From a bacterium 210917-SL.2.15 (GTDB taxonomy: Bacteria > Bacillota > Clostridia > Oscillospirales > Oscillospiraceae): 64,000 nucleotides of DNA. Every line of letters starts with the position of its first letter. Within the stretch, counting starts at the first letter, position 1. This document shows, one piece after another, positions 7,512 to 16,044 of this stretch. Location of the stretch: the NCBI GenBank assembly GCA_020555605.1, contig JAJCJC010000006.1, positions 52,673 through 116,672 of the forward strand, read 5' to 3'. A model generated the notes under the pieces. The model saw nothing but the letters and a program-made list of their open reading frames with translations, made no database searches and was not told where the DNA came from. A program made the translations under genes and the position numbers.

Positions 7512-8807
7512 ATGACCACTCTCTTCTCCCACGCAACGGTTTTGTGCATGGACGAGGCGGGCACCGTACTGCAGGACGGCTATGTCCTCGTCCGCGGCCG
7601 GGAGATCGCCTACGTCGGTCCCATCCGGCCCCAGGAGCGCGCCGACCGTGAGGTGAACGCCACCGGGAAAGTACTCATGCCCGGTTTTGTGGACACCCAC
7701 ACCCACCTCACCATGTCCCTGATGCGGGGCTACGGCGGCGGCCACGACCTGCAGACCTGGCTCAACGACTACATTTTCCCCGTGGAAGCCAAGCTGGACA
7801 GCCGTGCCGTGCGCGCCGGCACCGCCCTTTCCCTGGCCGAGGCCATCGCCGGCGGCGTCACCTCCGTGTCCGATATGTACTACTTCTGCGACGATATTAT
7901 CGCCGAAGTGGTAAAAAGCGGTATCAGCGCCAACATCGCCCGGGGCGCCACGGTGTTCACCGAAGATTTCTTCCCCCAGGCCTACCCCGCCTGCGCCGAG
8001 ACCCGCCAGCTCACCGAAAAGTGGCACAACTACAACGACGGACAGATCAAAATTGACGCCTGCATCCACGGCGAGTACACCTCCAATCCCAAGCTGTGGA
8101 CCTGGATGGCCGACTTTGCGCGCAGCCACGGCCTGCAGATACACGTCCACCTGTCCGAAACCAAAGCCGAGCAGGAGGGATGCCTGCAGCGCCACGGCAT
8201 GACTCCCGCCGCCGTGTTCGAACGCTATGGATTATGGGACACTCCGGCCATCGCGGCCCATTGCGTGTGGACCACCCCCGAGGACTGGGAAATCCTCCGC
8301 CGCCACGGCGTCACCGCCGTGCACAACCCGGCTTCCAATATGAAGCTGGCCTCCGGCGCCGCGCCGGTGGCGCAGCTGCTCGCCGCCGGCGTCAATGTGG
8401 CATTGGGCACCGACGGCATGAGCTCCAACGACAACCACAGCATGTTCGAGGAAATGAAGCTCGCCGCCCTCCTGGCCCGGGTAACGAGTCTCGACCCCCT
8501 GGCGCTGCGCGACGACACGGTGCTGAAAATGGCCACCGTGAACGGCGCCAAGGCCCAGGGCCGCCACGCCGGCGTGGTGGCCGCGGGCTATCAGGCAGAT
8601 TTGATTCTTGTGGATCTGCGCGCGCCGAATCTGCAGCCCTGTCACGACGTGAAGTCGAATCTGATCTATGCCGCCAACGCCTCCAATGTGTGCATGAATA
8701 TGGCGCGGGGAACGATCATATATGAAAATGGGAACTTCCTGACACTGGACCTCGACGAGATTCTGCGGGAAGTGGAACACTATGCCGTTCCCAAACTATT
8801 TTCCTGA
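7512..8807 (+). CDS. mtaD: Amidohydrolase, 5-methylthioadenosine/S-adenosylhomocysteine deaminase type
   Basis: This 431-residue cytosine-deaminase-like amidohydrolase shows the metal ligands of the TIM-barrel family: FVDTHTHL (about residues 57-64), HVHLSE (about 213-218), AHCVW (about 248) and LGTDGMSSN (about 298). The placement fits the MtaD/SAH deaminase group, which deaminates methylthioadenosine, S-adenosylhomocysteine or adenosine. Substrate choice within the group cannot be read from sequence alone. The gene follows purine-nucleoside phosphorylase in the same direction, and the two could act in sequence on purine nucleosides. The ATG has AAAGGAAGG upstream. Confidence 0.88.
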   Translation: MTTLFSHATVLCMDEAGTVLQDGYVLVRGREIAYVGPIRPQERADREVNATGKVLMPGFVDTHTHLTMSLMRGYGGGHDLQTWLNDYIFPVEAKLDSRAVRAGTALSLAEAIAGGVTSVSDMYYFCDDIIAEVVKSGISANIARGATVFTEDFFPQAYPACAETRQLTEKWHNYNDGQIKIDACIHGEYTSNPKLWTWMADFARSHGLQIHVHLSETKAEQEGCLQRHGMTPAAVFERYGLWDTPAIAAHCVWTTPEDWEILRRHGVTAVHNPASNMKLASGAAPVAQLLAAGVNVALGTDGMSSNDNHSMFEEMKLAALLARVTSLDPLALRDDTVLKMATVNGAKAQGRHAGVVAAGYQADLILVDLRAPNLQPCHDVKSNLIYAANASNVCMNMARGTIIYENGNFLTLDLDEILREVEHYAVPKLFS

Positions 8808-8867
8808 CAGGCCCGCCCCGGCGCTGCGCTGGGCCGTCCTGGACAGATCGGGAGGACGTCGGAGCTG

Positions 8868-10472
8868 ATGGGGCACTTTTCTCAGAAACAGAATTTTCTC
8901 GGCGGTGTGGCTGTGCTGACCATGGCGGTGGTGGTGGTAAAACTGATCTCCGCCGTGTATAAAATCCCTCTGGGCAATCTTCTCGACGACGAGGGCATGG
9001 GCCATTTCAACATCGCCTACAACGTGTACAATTTCCTCCTGCAGTTATCCACCGCGGGCTTTCCCCTGGCGCTGAGCAAAATGACTAGCGAGGCCATGGC
9101 TCTGGGGTACTGCAACCAGGTGCGCCGTCAGTTCCGTGTGGCGGCGGCCCTGTTCTTTGTGCTGGGCGCATCGGCTTCCGCCGTTATGTTTTTCTGCGCC
9201 GGCCCTCTGGCGGAGCTGATGAACGACTCTCTGGCCTATTATCCCATCAAAGTCCTTTCCCCGGCAGTGTTCTTCGTGTGCCTGATTGGATGCTTCCGGG
9301 GCTACACCCAGGGCAGGGGCAACATGGTGCCCACAGCCGCCTCCCAAGTGCTGGAGGCCACCTTCAAGCTCTTCATCGGCCTGGGACTGGCCTGGTATGT
9401 GCTGGATACGCTCCACGTCAGCGTGGAGATCGGCGCGGCGGCCGCCATCTTCGGCGTGACCGTCGGCTCCGCGGCTGCGGCGCTCTTTCTCATCACCTGG
9501 CTGCTGCGCCACCGGTTGACCGGTAAAAGCGGTGAGCGGGCCGAGGGCGCCGGGCCGATCTTCAAAAAGCTGTTGCTCATCGGCGTACCCATCACCCTTG
9601 GCTCCAGTGTGATGAGCATCATCACGCTGGTGGACCAGACGGTGGTCATGGCCCGGCTGCAGAACGGGCTCGGCCTGACCGAGCAGGCGGCCGCCGCCCT
9701 GTACGGGCAGTATACCTTCGGCATGACGCTGTTCAACCTGCCGGCCACTTTCGTCTATCCGGTCACCGTCAGCCTTATCCCCGCCGTCAGCGCGGCGCTG
9801 ACGCGCCGGAACATGCTTCAGGCCAACCGCATCATCTCCTCTTCTTTCCGGCTCATCGCGCTGTTTTCGCTGCCGGCGGGCGTGGGACTGTCGGTGCTGG
9901 CCAGGCCGATCCTGCAGCTGCTGTACCCGGCCGTGCCGGACACCGCCGCTGCCGCGGCGTACCATCTGCAGATCCTCGGCGCGGCAGTGGTGTTCGTCTG
10001 CCTGATGATCCTGACCAACGCCATCCTGCAGGCCTGCGGACGAGTGTATGTTCCCATTGTCACCGCCCTGATCGGCGGCGCGGTGAAGATCTCCACCACC
10101 TATACCCTGTGCGGTAACCCCGCTTTCGGCATCAAAGGTGCTCCCGTCAGCACAACGGCATGCTATGCCGTGATTGCCGTGCTGAACCTGTGCGTCCTGG
10201 CCGCCGTGCTGGGCAAGAGCCGTCCCCGCTATCTGCCCCTGCTGTGCAAACCCGCGCTGGCCGCGGCGCTGATGGGCGTTTGCGCTCACTTCGCCTTTCG
10301 TTTCCTGCATACGGCGGCAGACCTTTCCCCGCAGGGAGCCGTCTTGGCCGCAATCGTGCTCGCCGCCGCTTTTTACGCTTTTCTGGCCCTTCTTTTGCGC
10401 ATGGTCACGCGGGATGATCTTGCGCTGATCCCAAAAGGAGAAAAAATTGCAAAAATCCTGCACATTCGCTGA
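8868..10472 (+). CDS. yabM: Polysaccharide-flippase-type membrane protein, YabM/SpoVB family
   Basis: This 534-residue integral membrane protein has about 14 hydrophobic segments and belongs to the MATE/MOP flippase superfamily, branch YabM/SpoVB/MurJ. Its N-terminus (NFLGGVAVLTMAVVVVKLISA, then GNLLDDEGMGHFNIAYNVYNFL) is typical. Relatives flip lipid-linked cell wall or spore cortex precursors. Position matters: it is followed by mazG, rqcP, yabP, yabQ, divIC and yabR, the same order as the Bacillus subtilis yab cluster, where the equivalent gene is yabM. The ATG at 8868 has GGAG upstream. Which lipid it flips here is not known. Confidence 0.88.
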   Translation: MGHFSQKQNFLGGVAVLTMAVVVVKLISAVYKIPLGNLLDDEGMGHFNIAYNVYNFLLQLSTAGFPLALSKMTSEAMALGYCNQVRRQFRVAAALFFVLGASASAVMFFCAGPLAELMNDSLAYYPIKVLSPAVFFVCLIGCFRGYTQGRGNMVPTAASQVLEATFKLFIGLGLAWYVLDTLHVSVEIGAAAAIFGVTVGSAAAALFLITWLLRHRLTGKSGERAEGAGPIFKKLLLIGVPITLGSSVMSIITLVDQTVVMARLQNGLGLTEQAAAALYGQYTFGMTLFNLPATFVYPVTVSLIPAVSAALTRRNMLQANRIISSSFRLIALFSLPAGVGLSVLARPILQLLYPAVPDTAAAAAYHLQILGAAVVFVCLMILTNAILQACGRVYVPIVTALIGGAVKISTTYTLCGNPAFGIKGAPVSTTACYAVIAVLNLCVLAAVLGKSRPRYLPLLCKPALAAALMGVCAHFAFRFLHTAADLSPQGAVLAAIVLAAAFYAFLALLLRMVTRDDLALIPKGEKIAKILHIR

Positions 10473-10582
10473 AAAACGCCCCGCCCGATGATATTTGCGT
10501 CGGTTTTTATCCATCTGGGGGTGTCAAAAGACGGTATAAGCCGTTCAAAATTGGAAAAAATGATTGCAAAGAGAGAAAAATT

Positions 10583-11407
10583 ATGGTAGATTTTGAATTC
10601 CGGGAACAGTATACTATGGATGATCTGCGCAAGATCGTCGCCATCCTGCGCCACCCCGGCGGCTGCCCCTGGGACGCCGTACAGACCCACGAAAGTCTGC
10701 GCCGCTGTCTGACGGAGGAATGCTGCGAGGTGCTGGAGGCCATCGACCGCAAGGATGACACCCTGCTGTGCGAAGAACTGGGCGACGTGCTGCTGCAGGT
10801 GGTGTTCCATGCCTCCCTGGCCGAGGACGCGGGCCGGTTCGACCTGGATGCAGTGGCCGACGGCATCTGCAAAAAGATGATCTTCCGTCATCCCCATGTG
10901 TTCGGCTCCGCTTCAGCGGAAACCGCGGAGGAGGTGCTCTCCAACTGGGACGCCCTCAAGCGCGCGGAAAAGGGCATTGAAAGCGACACCGACGCGCTGC
11001 GCGCCGTAGCGCGGACGCTGCCCGCCCTGTGGCGCGCGGAGAAAGTGCTGAAAAAAGCCGCCAAGGCCGGCTTTGCCTGGCCGGATATCTCCGGCGCCAT
11101 GGACAAGCTGGCTGAAGAGCAGGAGGAATTGCGCCAAGCCGTGGCCGAACACACAAACATCCGTGAGGAGCTGGGCGACGTGCTCTTTGCCGCCGCCGCC
11201 GTGGCCCGCTATGCCGGGATCGACCCCGAGCAGGCCCTGCAGGAAGCCACCGACAAGTATATTTCCCGCTTCGAGCGCGTGGAACGCAGCGCGGCCGAAC
11301 AGGGCCGCTCCATCACCAGCATGCGCCTGGATGAAATGATCCAGGCTTGGAACAACGCAAAACAGGAACTACAACAAGATACACAGGAGGACAAAAACAA
11401 TGAATAA
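10583..11407 (+). CDS. mazG: Nucleoside triphosphate pyrophosphohydrolase MazG (YabN-like)
   Basis: This 274-residue protein hydrolyses nucleoside triphosphates to monophosphates and pyrophosphate, a house-cleaning role that has also been linked to (p)ppGpp. Two MazG repeats are visible: the first with [14 protein letters not shown] and [14 protein letters not shown]...[14 protein letters not shown] (about residues 25-80), the second with [13 protein letters not shown] and [19 protein letters not shown] (about 170-215). It lacks the tetrapyrrole-methylase domain that precedes MazG in some YabN proteins. The stop codon lies 8 bases inside the HU gene, so the two are coupled. The ribosome binding site is weak (AGAGAG). 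Confidence 0.93.
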   Translation: MVDFEFREQYTMDDLRKIVAILRHPGGCPWDAVQTHESLRRCLTEECCEVLEAIDRKDDTLLCEELGDVLLQVVFHASLAEDAGRFDLDAVADGICKKMIFRHPHVFGSASAETAEEVLSNWDALKRAEKGIESDTDALRAVARTLPALWRAEKVLKKAAKAGFAWPDISGAMDKLAEEQEELRQAVAEHTNIREELGDVLFAAAAVARYAGIDPEQALQEATDKYISRFERVERSAAEQGRSITSMRLDEMIQAWNNAKQELQQDTQEDKNNE

Positions 11408-11675
11408 ACAGGAACTGATCAGCGCAGCCGCCGAAAAGACCGGCTTTTCCAAGAAAGACACCGAAGCCACCGTCACCGCCGTGCTGGAGACCATCATCTC
11501 CGCCCTGGAGGACAATGAGAAGGTCCAGCTGGTGGGCTTCGGCTCCTTTGAAGTGAAAGAGCGCGCCGCCCGCATCGGCCGCAACCCCAAAACCAAGGAA
11601 GCCATTGAGATCCCCGCTTCCAAGGCCCCCGTCTTCAAGCCCAGCAAGGCGCTCAAGGACGTTCTGGCCAAGTAA
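11400..11675 (+). CDS. hup: HU-family nucleoid protein
   Basis: This 91-residue protein is a standard-length HU homologue that bends and compacts DNA as a dimer. It shows the helical N-terminal half ([20 protein letters not shown]) and the DNA-arm signature [20 protein letters not shown]. Basic residues of the arm are intact. It overlaps the mazG stop by 8 bases and precedes rqcP by 12 bases. Bacillus lacks hup at this position within the yab cluster, though several Clostridia have it there. An AGGAGGAC site inside the end of mazG supplies its ribosome binding site. Confidence 0.96.
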   Translation: MNKQELISAAAEKTGFSKKDTEATVTAVLETIISALEDNEKVQLVGFGSFEVKERAARIGRNPKTKEAIEIPASKAPVFKPSKALKDVLAK

Positions 11676-11687
11676 GGAGCCTGTGTC

Positions 11688-11936
11688 ATGCGGCTGGATA
11701 AATACCTGAAAGTTTCCCGCCTGATTAAGCGGCGCACCGTGGCCAATGAGGCTTGCGATGCCGAGCGCGTCAGCGTCAACGGCCGCCCCCAGCGGGCGTC
11801 CTACGAGGTGAAGGTGGGCGACCGGATCTCCATCCGCTTCGGTGAAAAAACCGTCACGGTGGAGGTGCTCTCCATCAGCGAGACCGCCGGCAAAGCCGAC
11901 GCCCCTACTTTGTACCGCGAAGTGGCGGGCGAATGA
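11688..11936 (+). CDS. rqcP: S4-domain RNA-binding protein RqcP (YabO)
   Basis: This 82-residue protein is almost entirely an S4 RNA-binding domain (MRLDKYLKVSRLIKRRTVANE...RVSVNGRPQRASYEVKVGD). Homologues named RqcP/YabO bind stalled 50S-peptidyl-tRNA complexes and work with RqcH to add alanine tails in ribosome quality control. The size and the position between mazG/hup and yabP match the Bacillus gene. A short linker carries GGAG before the ATG. A hairpin with a T-run begins 15 bases after its stop and may end the upstream transcript. Confidence 0.92.
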   Translation: MRLDKYLKVSRLIKRRTVANEACDAERVSVNGRPQRASYEVKVGDRISIRFGEKTVTVEVLSISETAGKADAPTLYREVAGE

Positions 11937-11950
11937 TTCATATCCGAAAC

Positions 11951-12000
11951 GATCCCTTCATAAACTGAGGATAAGCTCAAGTTTATGGAGGGATCTTTTT
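11951..12000 (+). terminator. Intrinsic-terminator-like hairpin carrying the yabP ribosome binding site
   Basis: Bases 11951-11966 pair with 11980-11995 (16 bp, one G-U). The stem continues for 3 bp around a bulged A at 11979, leaving a 6-base loop (11970-11975). Five T residues (11996-12000) follow and abut the yabP ATG at 12001. This has the form of a rho-independent terminator. The 3' arm contains GGAGGG (11987-11992), eight bases before the ATG, so the folded stem would also hide the yabP ribosome binding site. Confidence 0.75.
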
Positions 12001-12285
12001 ATGGCCTATGACGAGGGCGCGCTCTCCCGCGCGCATCATTATCTGCACATGGAGGGCCGCGAACAGCTCACCGTGGCCGGGGTGGAGGACGTGGACCGCT
12101 TTGACGAAACCGGCATCGTGATGACCACCAGTGCCGGCGTGCTGATCATCACCGGCAGCAACCTGCACATTGGCAAGCTGAGCCTGGAGGGCGGTGAGCT
12201 GCATGTGGACGGACAGATCGACTCGCTTGCCTATGAGGACGACCGGCGCCAGGGCGGCGGCTTCTTCTCCCGCCTGTTCGGGTGA
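12001..12285 (+). CDS. yabP: Sporulation protein YabP
   Basis: This 94-residue protein matches YabP: it has the core REQLTVAGVEDVDRFDETGIVMTTSAG and the beta-rich NLHIGKLSLEGGELHVDGQI. Homologues are expressed in the mother cell during sporulation; the molecular role is unclear. The ATG at 12001 is preferred because a GGAGGG site precedes it, although this site lies within a terminator-like stem. It is followed 6 bases later by yabQ, as in Bacillus. Its presence supports endospore-forming ability of the lineage. Confidence 0.93.
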   Translation: MAYDEGALSRAHHYLHMEGREQLTVAGVEDVDRFDETGIVMTTSAGVLIITGSNLHIGKLSLEGGELHVDGQIDSLAYEDDRRQGGGFFSRLFG

Positions 12286-12291
12286 GGGAAG

Positions 12292-12957
12292 ATGGAGATT
12301 TATATTTCCCAGCAGCTCGCGCTCTTCTCCGGCGCCGCCCTCTTGGGCGCGGTTCTGGGACTGGCCTACGACCTGCTGCGCTCCGTGCGTCGGCGCTGGC
12401 AGCGTCTGCTGGCCGTGTGCGACGTGCTGTTCTGTCTGGCCGTAGCGGCCGGCTCTATCGGCTACACGCTGCGCGCCGCAGGGGGTGAGCTGCGGCTCTA
12501 TCTTGCGGTGGGCACGGTACTGGGGGCGGGACTGTACTTCCTGGCCTTCAGCGCGCTGCTGCGCCCGCTGTGGGACTTCTGGATCGATGTGGCGGCATCC
12601 TTTCTGCATCTTTGCACGCTTCCGCTGCAGCTGGGCAAAATTTTTTTACAAAAAGTGGCCCGCCGCATGAAAAAACTCTTTCATTTTTGGCATAAATGGG
12701 TTAAAATACTAAATTATAAGTGGGAGTTCATTGTTGTCCGCCGCAATCGGGAAAGGAGCCGGAACCATGAAAGAAGCACAGGATCATCCGCGCAAGCCAA
12801 AATCCGGCGCCGCCGGCATCTTGGCAAAGGTCGTGCTGGTGGCCGTACTGGCGTACGCAGGCGTCACGCTGCTGCACCTGCAGGATCAGCTGCAGACCGC
12901 CCGGGAACAGGAAACACAGCTCACCGCCCAGGTGCAGGAGCTGCAGGACAGGAATAA
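12292..12957 (+). CDS. yabQ: Spore cortex biosynthesis protein YabQ, with long C-terminal overlap into divIC
   Basis: The first roughly 140 residues are a typical YabQ membrane protein: hydrophobic segments around residues 9-27, 42-60 and 68-88, with GLAYDLLRSVRRRW between the first two. Bacillus YabQ sits in the outer spore membrane and is needed for cortex formation. The reading frame does not stop where the conserved part ends. It continues for about 65 Arg-, Gly- and Ala-rich residues and overlaps divIC by 191 bases in another frame. That tail looks like read-through of divIC's alternate frame. Either the native stop was lost or a small frameshift occurred near 12720-12770. Confidence 0.85.
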   Translation: MEIYISQQLALFSGAALLGAVLGLAYDLLRSVRRRWQRLLAVCDVLFCLAVAAGSIGYTLRAAGGELRLYLAVGTVLGAGLYFLAFSALLRPLWDFWIDVAASFLHLCTLPLQLGKIFLQKVARRMKKLFHFWHKWVKILNYKWEFIVVRRNRERSRNHERSTGSSAQAKIRRRRHLGKGRAGGRTGVRRRHAAAPAGSAADRPGTGNTAHRPGAGAAGQE

Positions 12958-13075
12958 CGCCCTCCGTTCGGACATCGCCGCCTCCGGCGATCCGGATAAG
13001 CTGGAGGAAGTGGCCCGCAGCGAGCTGGGCATGGTGGAGAGCGGCGAAAAGGTATTTTACGAAACCGGTTCTTAA
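12767..13075 (+). CDS. divIC: Septum formation initiator DivIC/FtsB-type protein
   Basis: This 102-residue bitopic protein has one membrane segment (about residues 18-36, ILAKVVLVAVLAYAGVTLL) followed by a coiled coil (about 38-70) and a short C-terminal domain (DPDKLEEVARSELGMVESGE). That is the DivIC/FtsB plan; these proteins join DivIB and FtsL in the divisome. The ATG at 12767 is chosen over one at 12731 because AAAGGAG lies 7-8 bases before it. It overlaps the yabQ frame by 191 bases. Position before the S1-domain gene yabR matches Bacillus. Confidence 0.9.
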   Translation: MKEAQDHPRKPKSGAAGILAKVVLVAVLAYAGVTLLHLQDQLQTAREQETQLTAQVQELQDRNNALRSDIAASGDPDKLEEVARSELGMVESGEKVFYETGS

Positions 13076-13140
13076 GAGAGTAGAGAACATCAAAAAGAGA
13101 AAGACAGGGTCACCTGGCGAAGGGAGTAACAACAAACAAT

Positions 13141-13617
13141 ATGGAGCTTGGCGTAGGGAGCATTTTGGAAGGCAAAGTCACCGGCATCACAAAATTCGGG
13201 GCATTTGTGTCCCTGGGGGAAAACAAGTCCGGCCTAGTGCACATTTCGGAGATCGCAAACACATATGTCAACGATATTCATGAGCACCTGCAGGAAGGGC
13301 AGGCCGTAAAGGTCAAGGTGCTGGCCATCGACGAAAACGGCCGCATCAATCTGTCCATCAAGCGCGCCCTGTCCAGTCCGGGGCAGGGGCAGGGAAGCGC
13401 CCGCGGTGCCCAGGGCGGCCGCGCTGCGCACCGCAGCGCCGGCAACGCACCGCGCCAGAGCTTCGGCGCAAGGGGCGGCGCCCGCGCCGCAGCGCCCGCT
13501 GCCCCCATGACGGCAGAGGAATCCTTCGAGGCAAAGCTGAAAGCTTTCATGACCGAGTCGGAGGGAAAAATCTCCGATCTGAACCACTCCATGGACAAGC
13601 GCGGACGGCGCAGATAA
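13141..13617 (+). CDS. yabR: S1-domain RNA-binding protein YabR
   Basis: This 158-residue protein begins with one S1 domain (about residues 3-75: GSILEGKVTGITKFGAFVSL, LVHISEIA, KVKVLAIDENGRINLSIK). After it comes a Gly-, Arg- and Ala-rich linker and a short C-terminal helix ending in basic residues (MDKRGRRR). Homologues are called general-stress-protein-13-like or YabR; binding to ribosomes or RNA is assumed. It closes the yab cluster and is followed by a strong terminator at 13620. The start is at the end of a purine-rich leader with GAAGGGAG. Confidence 0.93.
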   Translation: MELGVGSILEGKVTGITKFGAFVSLGENKSGLVHISEIANTYVNDIHEHLQEGQAVKVKVLAIDENGRINLSIKRALSSPGQGQGSARGAQGGRAAHRSAGNAPRQSFGARGGARAAAPAAPMTAEESFEAKLKAFMTESEGKISDLNHSMDKRGRRR

Positions 13618-13619
13618 GC

Positions 13620-13653
13620 AAAAATGCACAGCGCAAGCGCTGTGCATTTTTTT
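13620..13653 (+). terminator. Intrinsic terminator after yabR
   Basis: TGCACAGCGC (13625-13634) pairs perfectly with GCGCTGTGCA (13637-13646) around a 2-base loop. It is preceded by an A-run and followed by seven T residues. It ends the relA-to-yabR direction cluster. Confidence 0.93.
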
Positions 13654-14002
13654 CGATGACAAAATGAACGGGTGGGCCTCCCCGCTGAGAGCGGTATATC
13701 AGTCCCCGGTTTTTCAGCACAGGCGAAATGCATATAAATCTTGAACATATTTCAATAGAATTGTACAGTTAAGCGGGTAAATTGCAGAAAGCAGAAAGAT
13801 TGCGGCATTCACGGGCGCGGGATAAAGCGCTGTGCCGGAAACACGCCGCATCCGCACTGCGGCCGGCGGCCGCGCGGCGCGCTGCAAGGCATGCTTCCCG
13901 GAGCGCAGATCCCCGGAAATCCTATATTTCAGATTCCCGCCGCACTGCGGCGAATACAAAAAACGCGGATACTTTGAAAACCCGCGAAAGGGTGTGAACG
14001 AG
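13654..14002 (+). promoter_or_regulatory. Intergenic promoter and long leader before the amidohydrolase
   Basis: A sigma-A-type promoter is visible: TTGAAC (13741-13746), a 17-bp spacer and TACAGT (13764-13769). About 230 bases of leader follow before the likely start at 14003. The leader is GC-rich with several short dyads, including two copies of CCGCACTGCGG near 13855 and 13940. I do not recognise a known riboswitch class. No supported gene lies in this gap. Confidence 0.55.
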
Positions 14003-15157
14003 TTGTTGATCATAAATGCGCATATCCTCCCCATGGTGGGAGAAGAAATCGCGCAGGGATTCCTGCAAATCGAAAACGGAAAGATCGTCTCCCTCGGGCC
14101 GATGGCAGAGGTCCCGGCAGACGGGGAGCGGTACGACGCCGCCGGCGCGCTGGCCCTGCCCGGCTTTATCGATGCCCATTGCCACCTGGGCGTATGCGGC
14201 GACGGCCTGGGCATAGAGGCCGACGAGTGCAACGAAATGAGCGATCCCGTCACGCCCCAGCTGCGGGCCATCGACGGCGTGAACCCCATGGACCGCTGCT
14301 TTGCCGAAGCCGCCGCCGCGGGCGTCACCTGTGTACTCACCGGTCCGGGCAGCGCCAATGCCATCGGCGGGCAGTTCATTGCCATGAAAACGGCGGGCCG
14401 CCGCATCGACGATCTCTGTGTGCGCTTTCCGGGCTGCATGAAATTCGCCCTGGGCGAAAACCCCAAAATGACCTACGGCGAAAAGCGTGAAACGCCCATG
14501 ACCCGTATGGCTACCGCCGCCCTGATCCGGGAAGAGCTGTACAAAGCCCGGGAGTATATGGACAAGCGCGCCCGGGCAGAAACCGACCCTGACGCCGATG
14601 CGCCGGATTACGACGCCAAGCTGGAAGCTCTGGTCCCGGTGCTGCGGCGGGAGGCGCCCGCCCATTTCCATGCCCACCGGGCCGACGACATGCTCACCGC
14701 CATCCGCATTGCCCGGGAATTTGATCTGGACTACGTCCTGGTGCACGGCACGGAGGGGCACCTCATCGCCGATATCCTCGCTGCCGAGGGCGCCCGCGTT
14801 ATCTGCGGCCCGCTGCTCACCGACCGCAGCAAACCGGAATTGTCCCATCAAACCATTGAGAACCCGGCCCGCCTGGCCCGCGCAGGCATTCCGGTGGCCA
14901 TCTGCACCGACCATCCGGAGCTTCCGATCCAGTATCTGCCTCTGTCCGCCGCCATGGCGGTGCGTGCAGGACTGGACAAGACGGCGGCACTGCGTGCCAT
15001 TACCATTGACGCGGCGCGGCTGGCCGGCGTGGCGGACCGCGTCGGTTCACTGGAATCGGGCAAAGACGCGGACATCGTGCTCTGCTCGGCCCATCCCTTT
15101 TCCATGGACTGCACCATTCAGGCCGTCTTTATCGACGGAAAACAGATAGGAGTGTGA
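14003..15157 (+). CDS. Amidohydrolase family protein (imidazolonepropionase-like)
   Basis: This roughly 384-residue TIM-barrel amidohydrolase carries the HxH metal motif in FIDAHCHLGVCGDG (about residues 52-65), a second metal site in FHAHRADD (about 220), and HGTEGHL and CTDHPELP further on. It belongs to the COG1228 group, which includes imidazolonepropionase and cyclic-dipeptidase-like enzymes; the substrate is unknown. The start is uncertain: GTG at 13994 and TTG at 14003 or 14006 are all in frame, and AAAGGGTG best fits a TTG start (protein MLIINAHILPMVG). It is 7 bases upstream of the fumarase subunit gene, so they are likely co-transcribed. Confidence 0.85.
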   Translation: MLIINAHILPMVGEEIAQGFLQIENGKIVSLGPMAEVPADGERYDAAGALALPGFIDAHCHLGVCGDGLGIEADECNEMSDPVTPQLRAIDGVNPMDRCFAEAAAAGVTCVLTGPGSANAIGGQFIAMKTAGRRIDDLCVRFPGCMKFALGENPKMTYGEKRETPMTRMATAALIREELYKAREYMDKRARAETDPDADAPDYDAKLEALVPVLRREAPAHFHAHRADDMLTAIRIAREFDLDYVLVHGTEGHLIADILAAEGARVICGPLLTDRSKPELSHQTIENPARLARAGIPVAICTDHPELPIQYLPLSAAMAVRAGLDKTAALRAITIDAARLAGVADRVGSLESGKDADIVLCSAHPFSMDCTIQAVFIDGKQIGV

Positions 15158-15164
15158 GTGCGTC

Positions 15165-16007
15165 ATGCGCGAAATCGACTGTGAACAAATCATACTGGCT
15201 GTAAAAAACCTTTGCATCAACGCCAACTGCTTTCTGCCCGCCGACGTGCGCCGCGCCCTCGAAACGGCCCGGGAAACCGAACAATCCGAGGTGGGCCGCG
15301 CTATTTTGGGCGATCTGTCGGAGAACTACCGCCTGGCCGACGCCGAACACCTGCCCATCTGCCAGGACACCGGCATGGCCGTACTCTTTGTGGAGCTGGG
15401 GCAGGAGGTACACATCACCGGTGGTCTGCTGGAGGACGCCCTGAATGAGGGCGTACGCCGGGGCTATGTGGACGGACTGCTGCGCCTGAGCGTGGTAGCC
15501 GATCCCATCCGCCGGGGCAACACCGACGACAATACGCCCGCCGTGATCCACCTGCGCCTGGTGAAGGGCGATCAGCTGAAAATCACCGTGGCTCCCAAGG
15601 GATTTGGCAGCGAAAACATGAGTGTGCTGAAAATGTTCAAGCCCGCCGCCACTGTGGAGGAGATCGAGGACTTTATCGTCTCCGCCGTGGACCGGGCCGG
15701 CTCCAATCCCTGCCCCCCCATCGTGCTGGGCGTGGGGCTGGGCGGCACATCGGAGCAGGTGATGGAACTGGCTAAGCGCGCCCTGCTGCGCCCGGTAGGC
15801 CAGCCCCACGCCGATGCGTTTTACGCCGACATGGAGCAGCGGCTGCTGGAGAAGATTAACCGCCTGGGTATCGGCCCCCAGGGCCTGGGCGGCGTAACCA
15901 CGGCTCTGGCCGTCCACATCGAAACCGCCCCTACTCACATTGCCGGCCTGCCATGCGGGCTGAATATGAGCTGCCATGTGCTGCGGCACGCGGAAGCAAC
16001 GCTGTAA
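15165..16007 (+). CDS. Class I fumarate hydratase/tartrate dehydratase alpha subunit
   Basis: This 280-residue protein is the iron-sulfur (N-terminal) subunit of a two-subunit class I fumarase or L-tartrate dehydratase. It shows LPICQDTGMAVLFVELGQ, RGNTDDNTPAVIHLR, CPPIVLGVGLGGTSE and GLPCGLNMSCH; the cysteines at ICQD, NPCPP and GLPCG fit the three ligands of the oxygen-sensitive 4Fe-4S cluster. The beta subunit usually follows directly, but the next gene here is an unrelated lipoprotein and no beta subunit is seen in this window. Family members interconvert fumarate and malate; tartrate or mesaconate chemistry cannot be excluded. Confidence 0.92.
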   Translation: MREIDCEQIILAVKNLCINANCFLPADVRRALETARETEQSEVGRAILGDLSENYRLADAEHLPICQDTGMAVLFVELGQEVHITGGLLEDALNEGVRRGYVDGLLRLSVVADPIRRGNTDDNTPAVIHLRLVKGDQLKITVAPKGFGSENMSVLKMFKPAATVEEIEDFIVSAVDRAGSNPCPPIVLGVGLGGTSEQVMELAKRALLRPVGQPHADAFYADMEQRLLEKINRLGIGPQGLGGVTTALAVHIETAPTHIAGLPCGLNMSCHVLRHAEATL

Positions 16008-16044
16008 AAAAGAATCACGCACACCGGAAAAAGGGAGGCCCATC

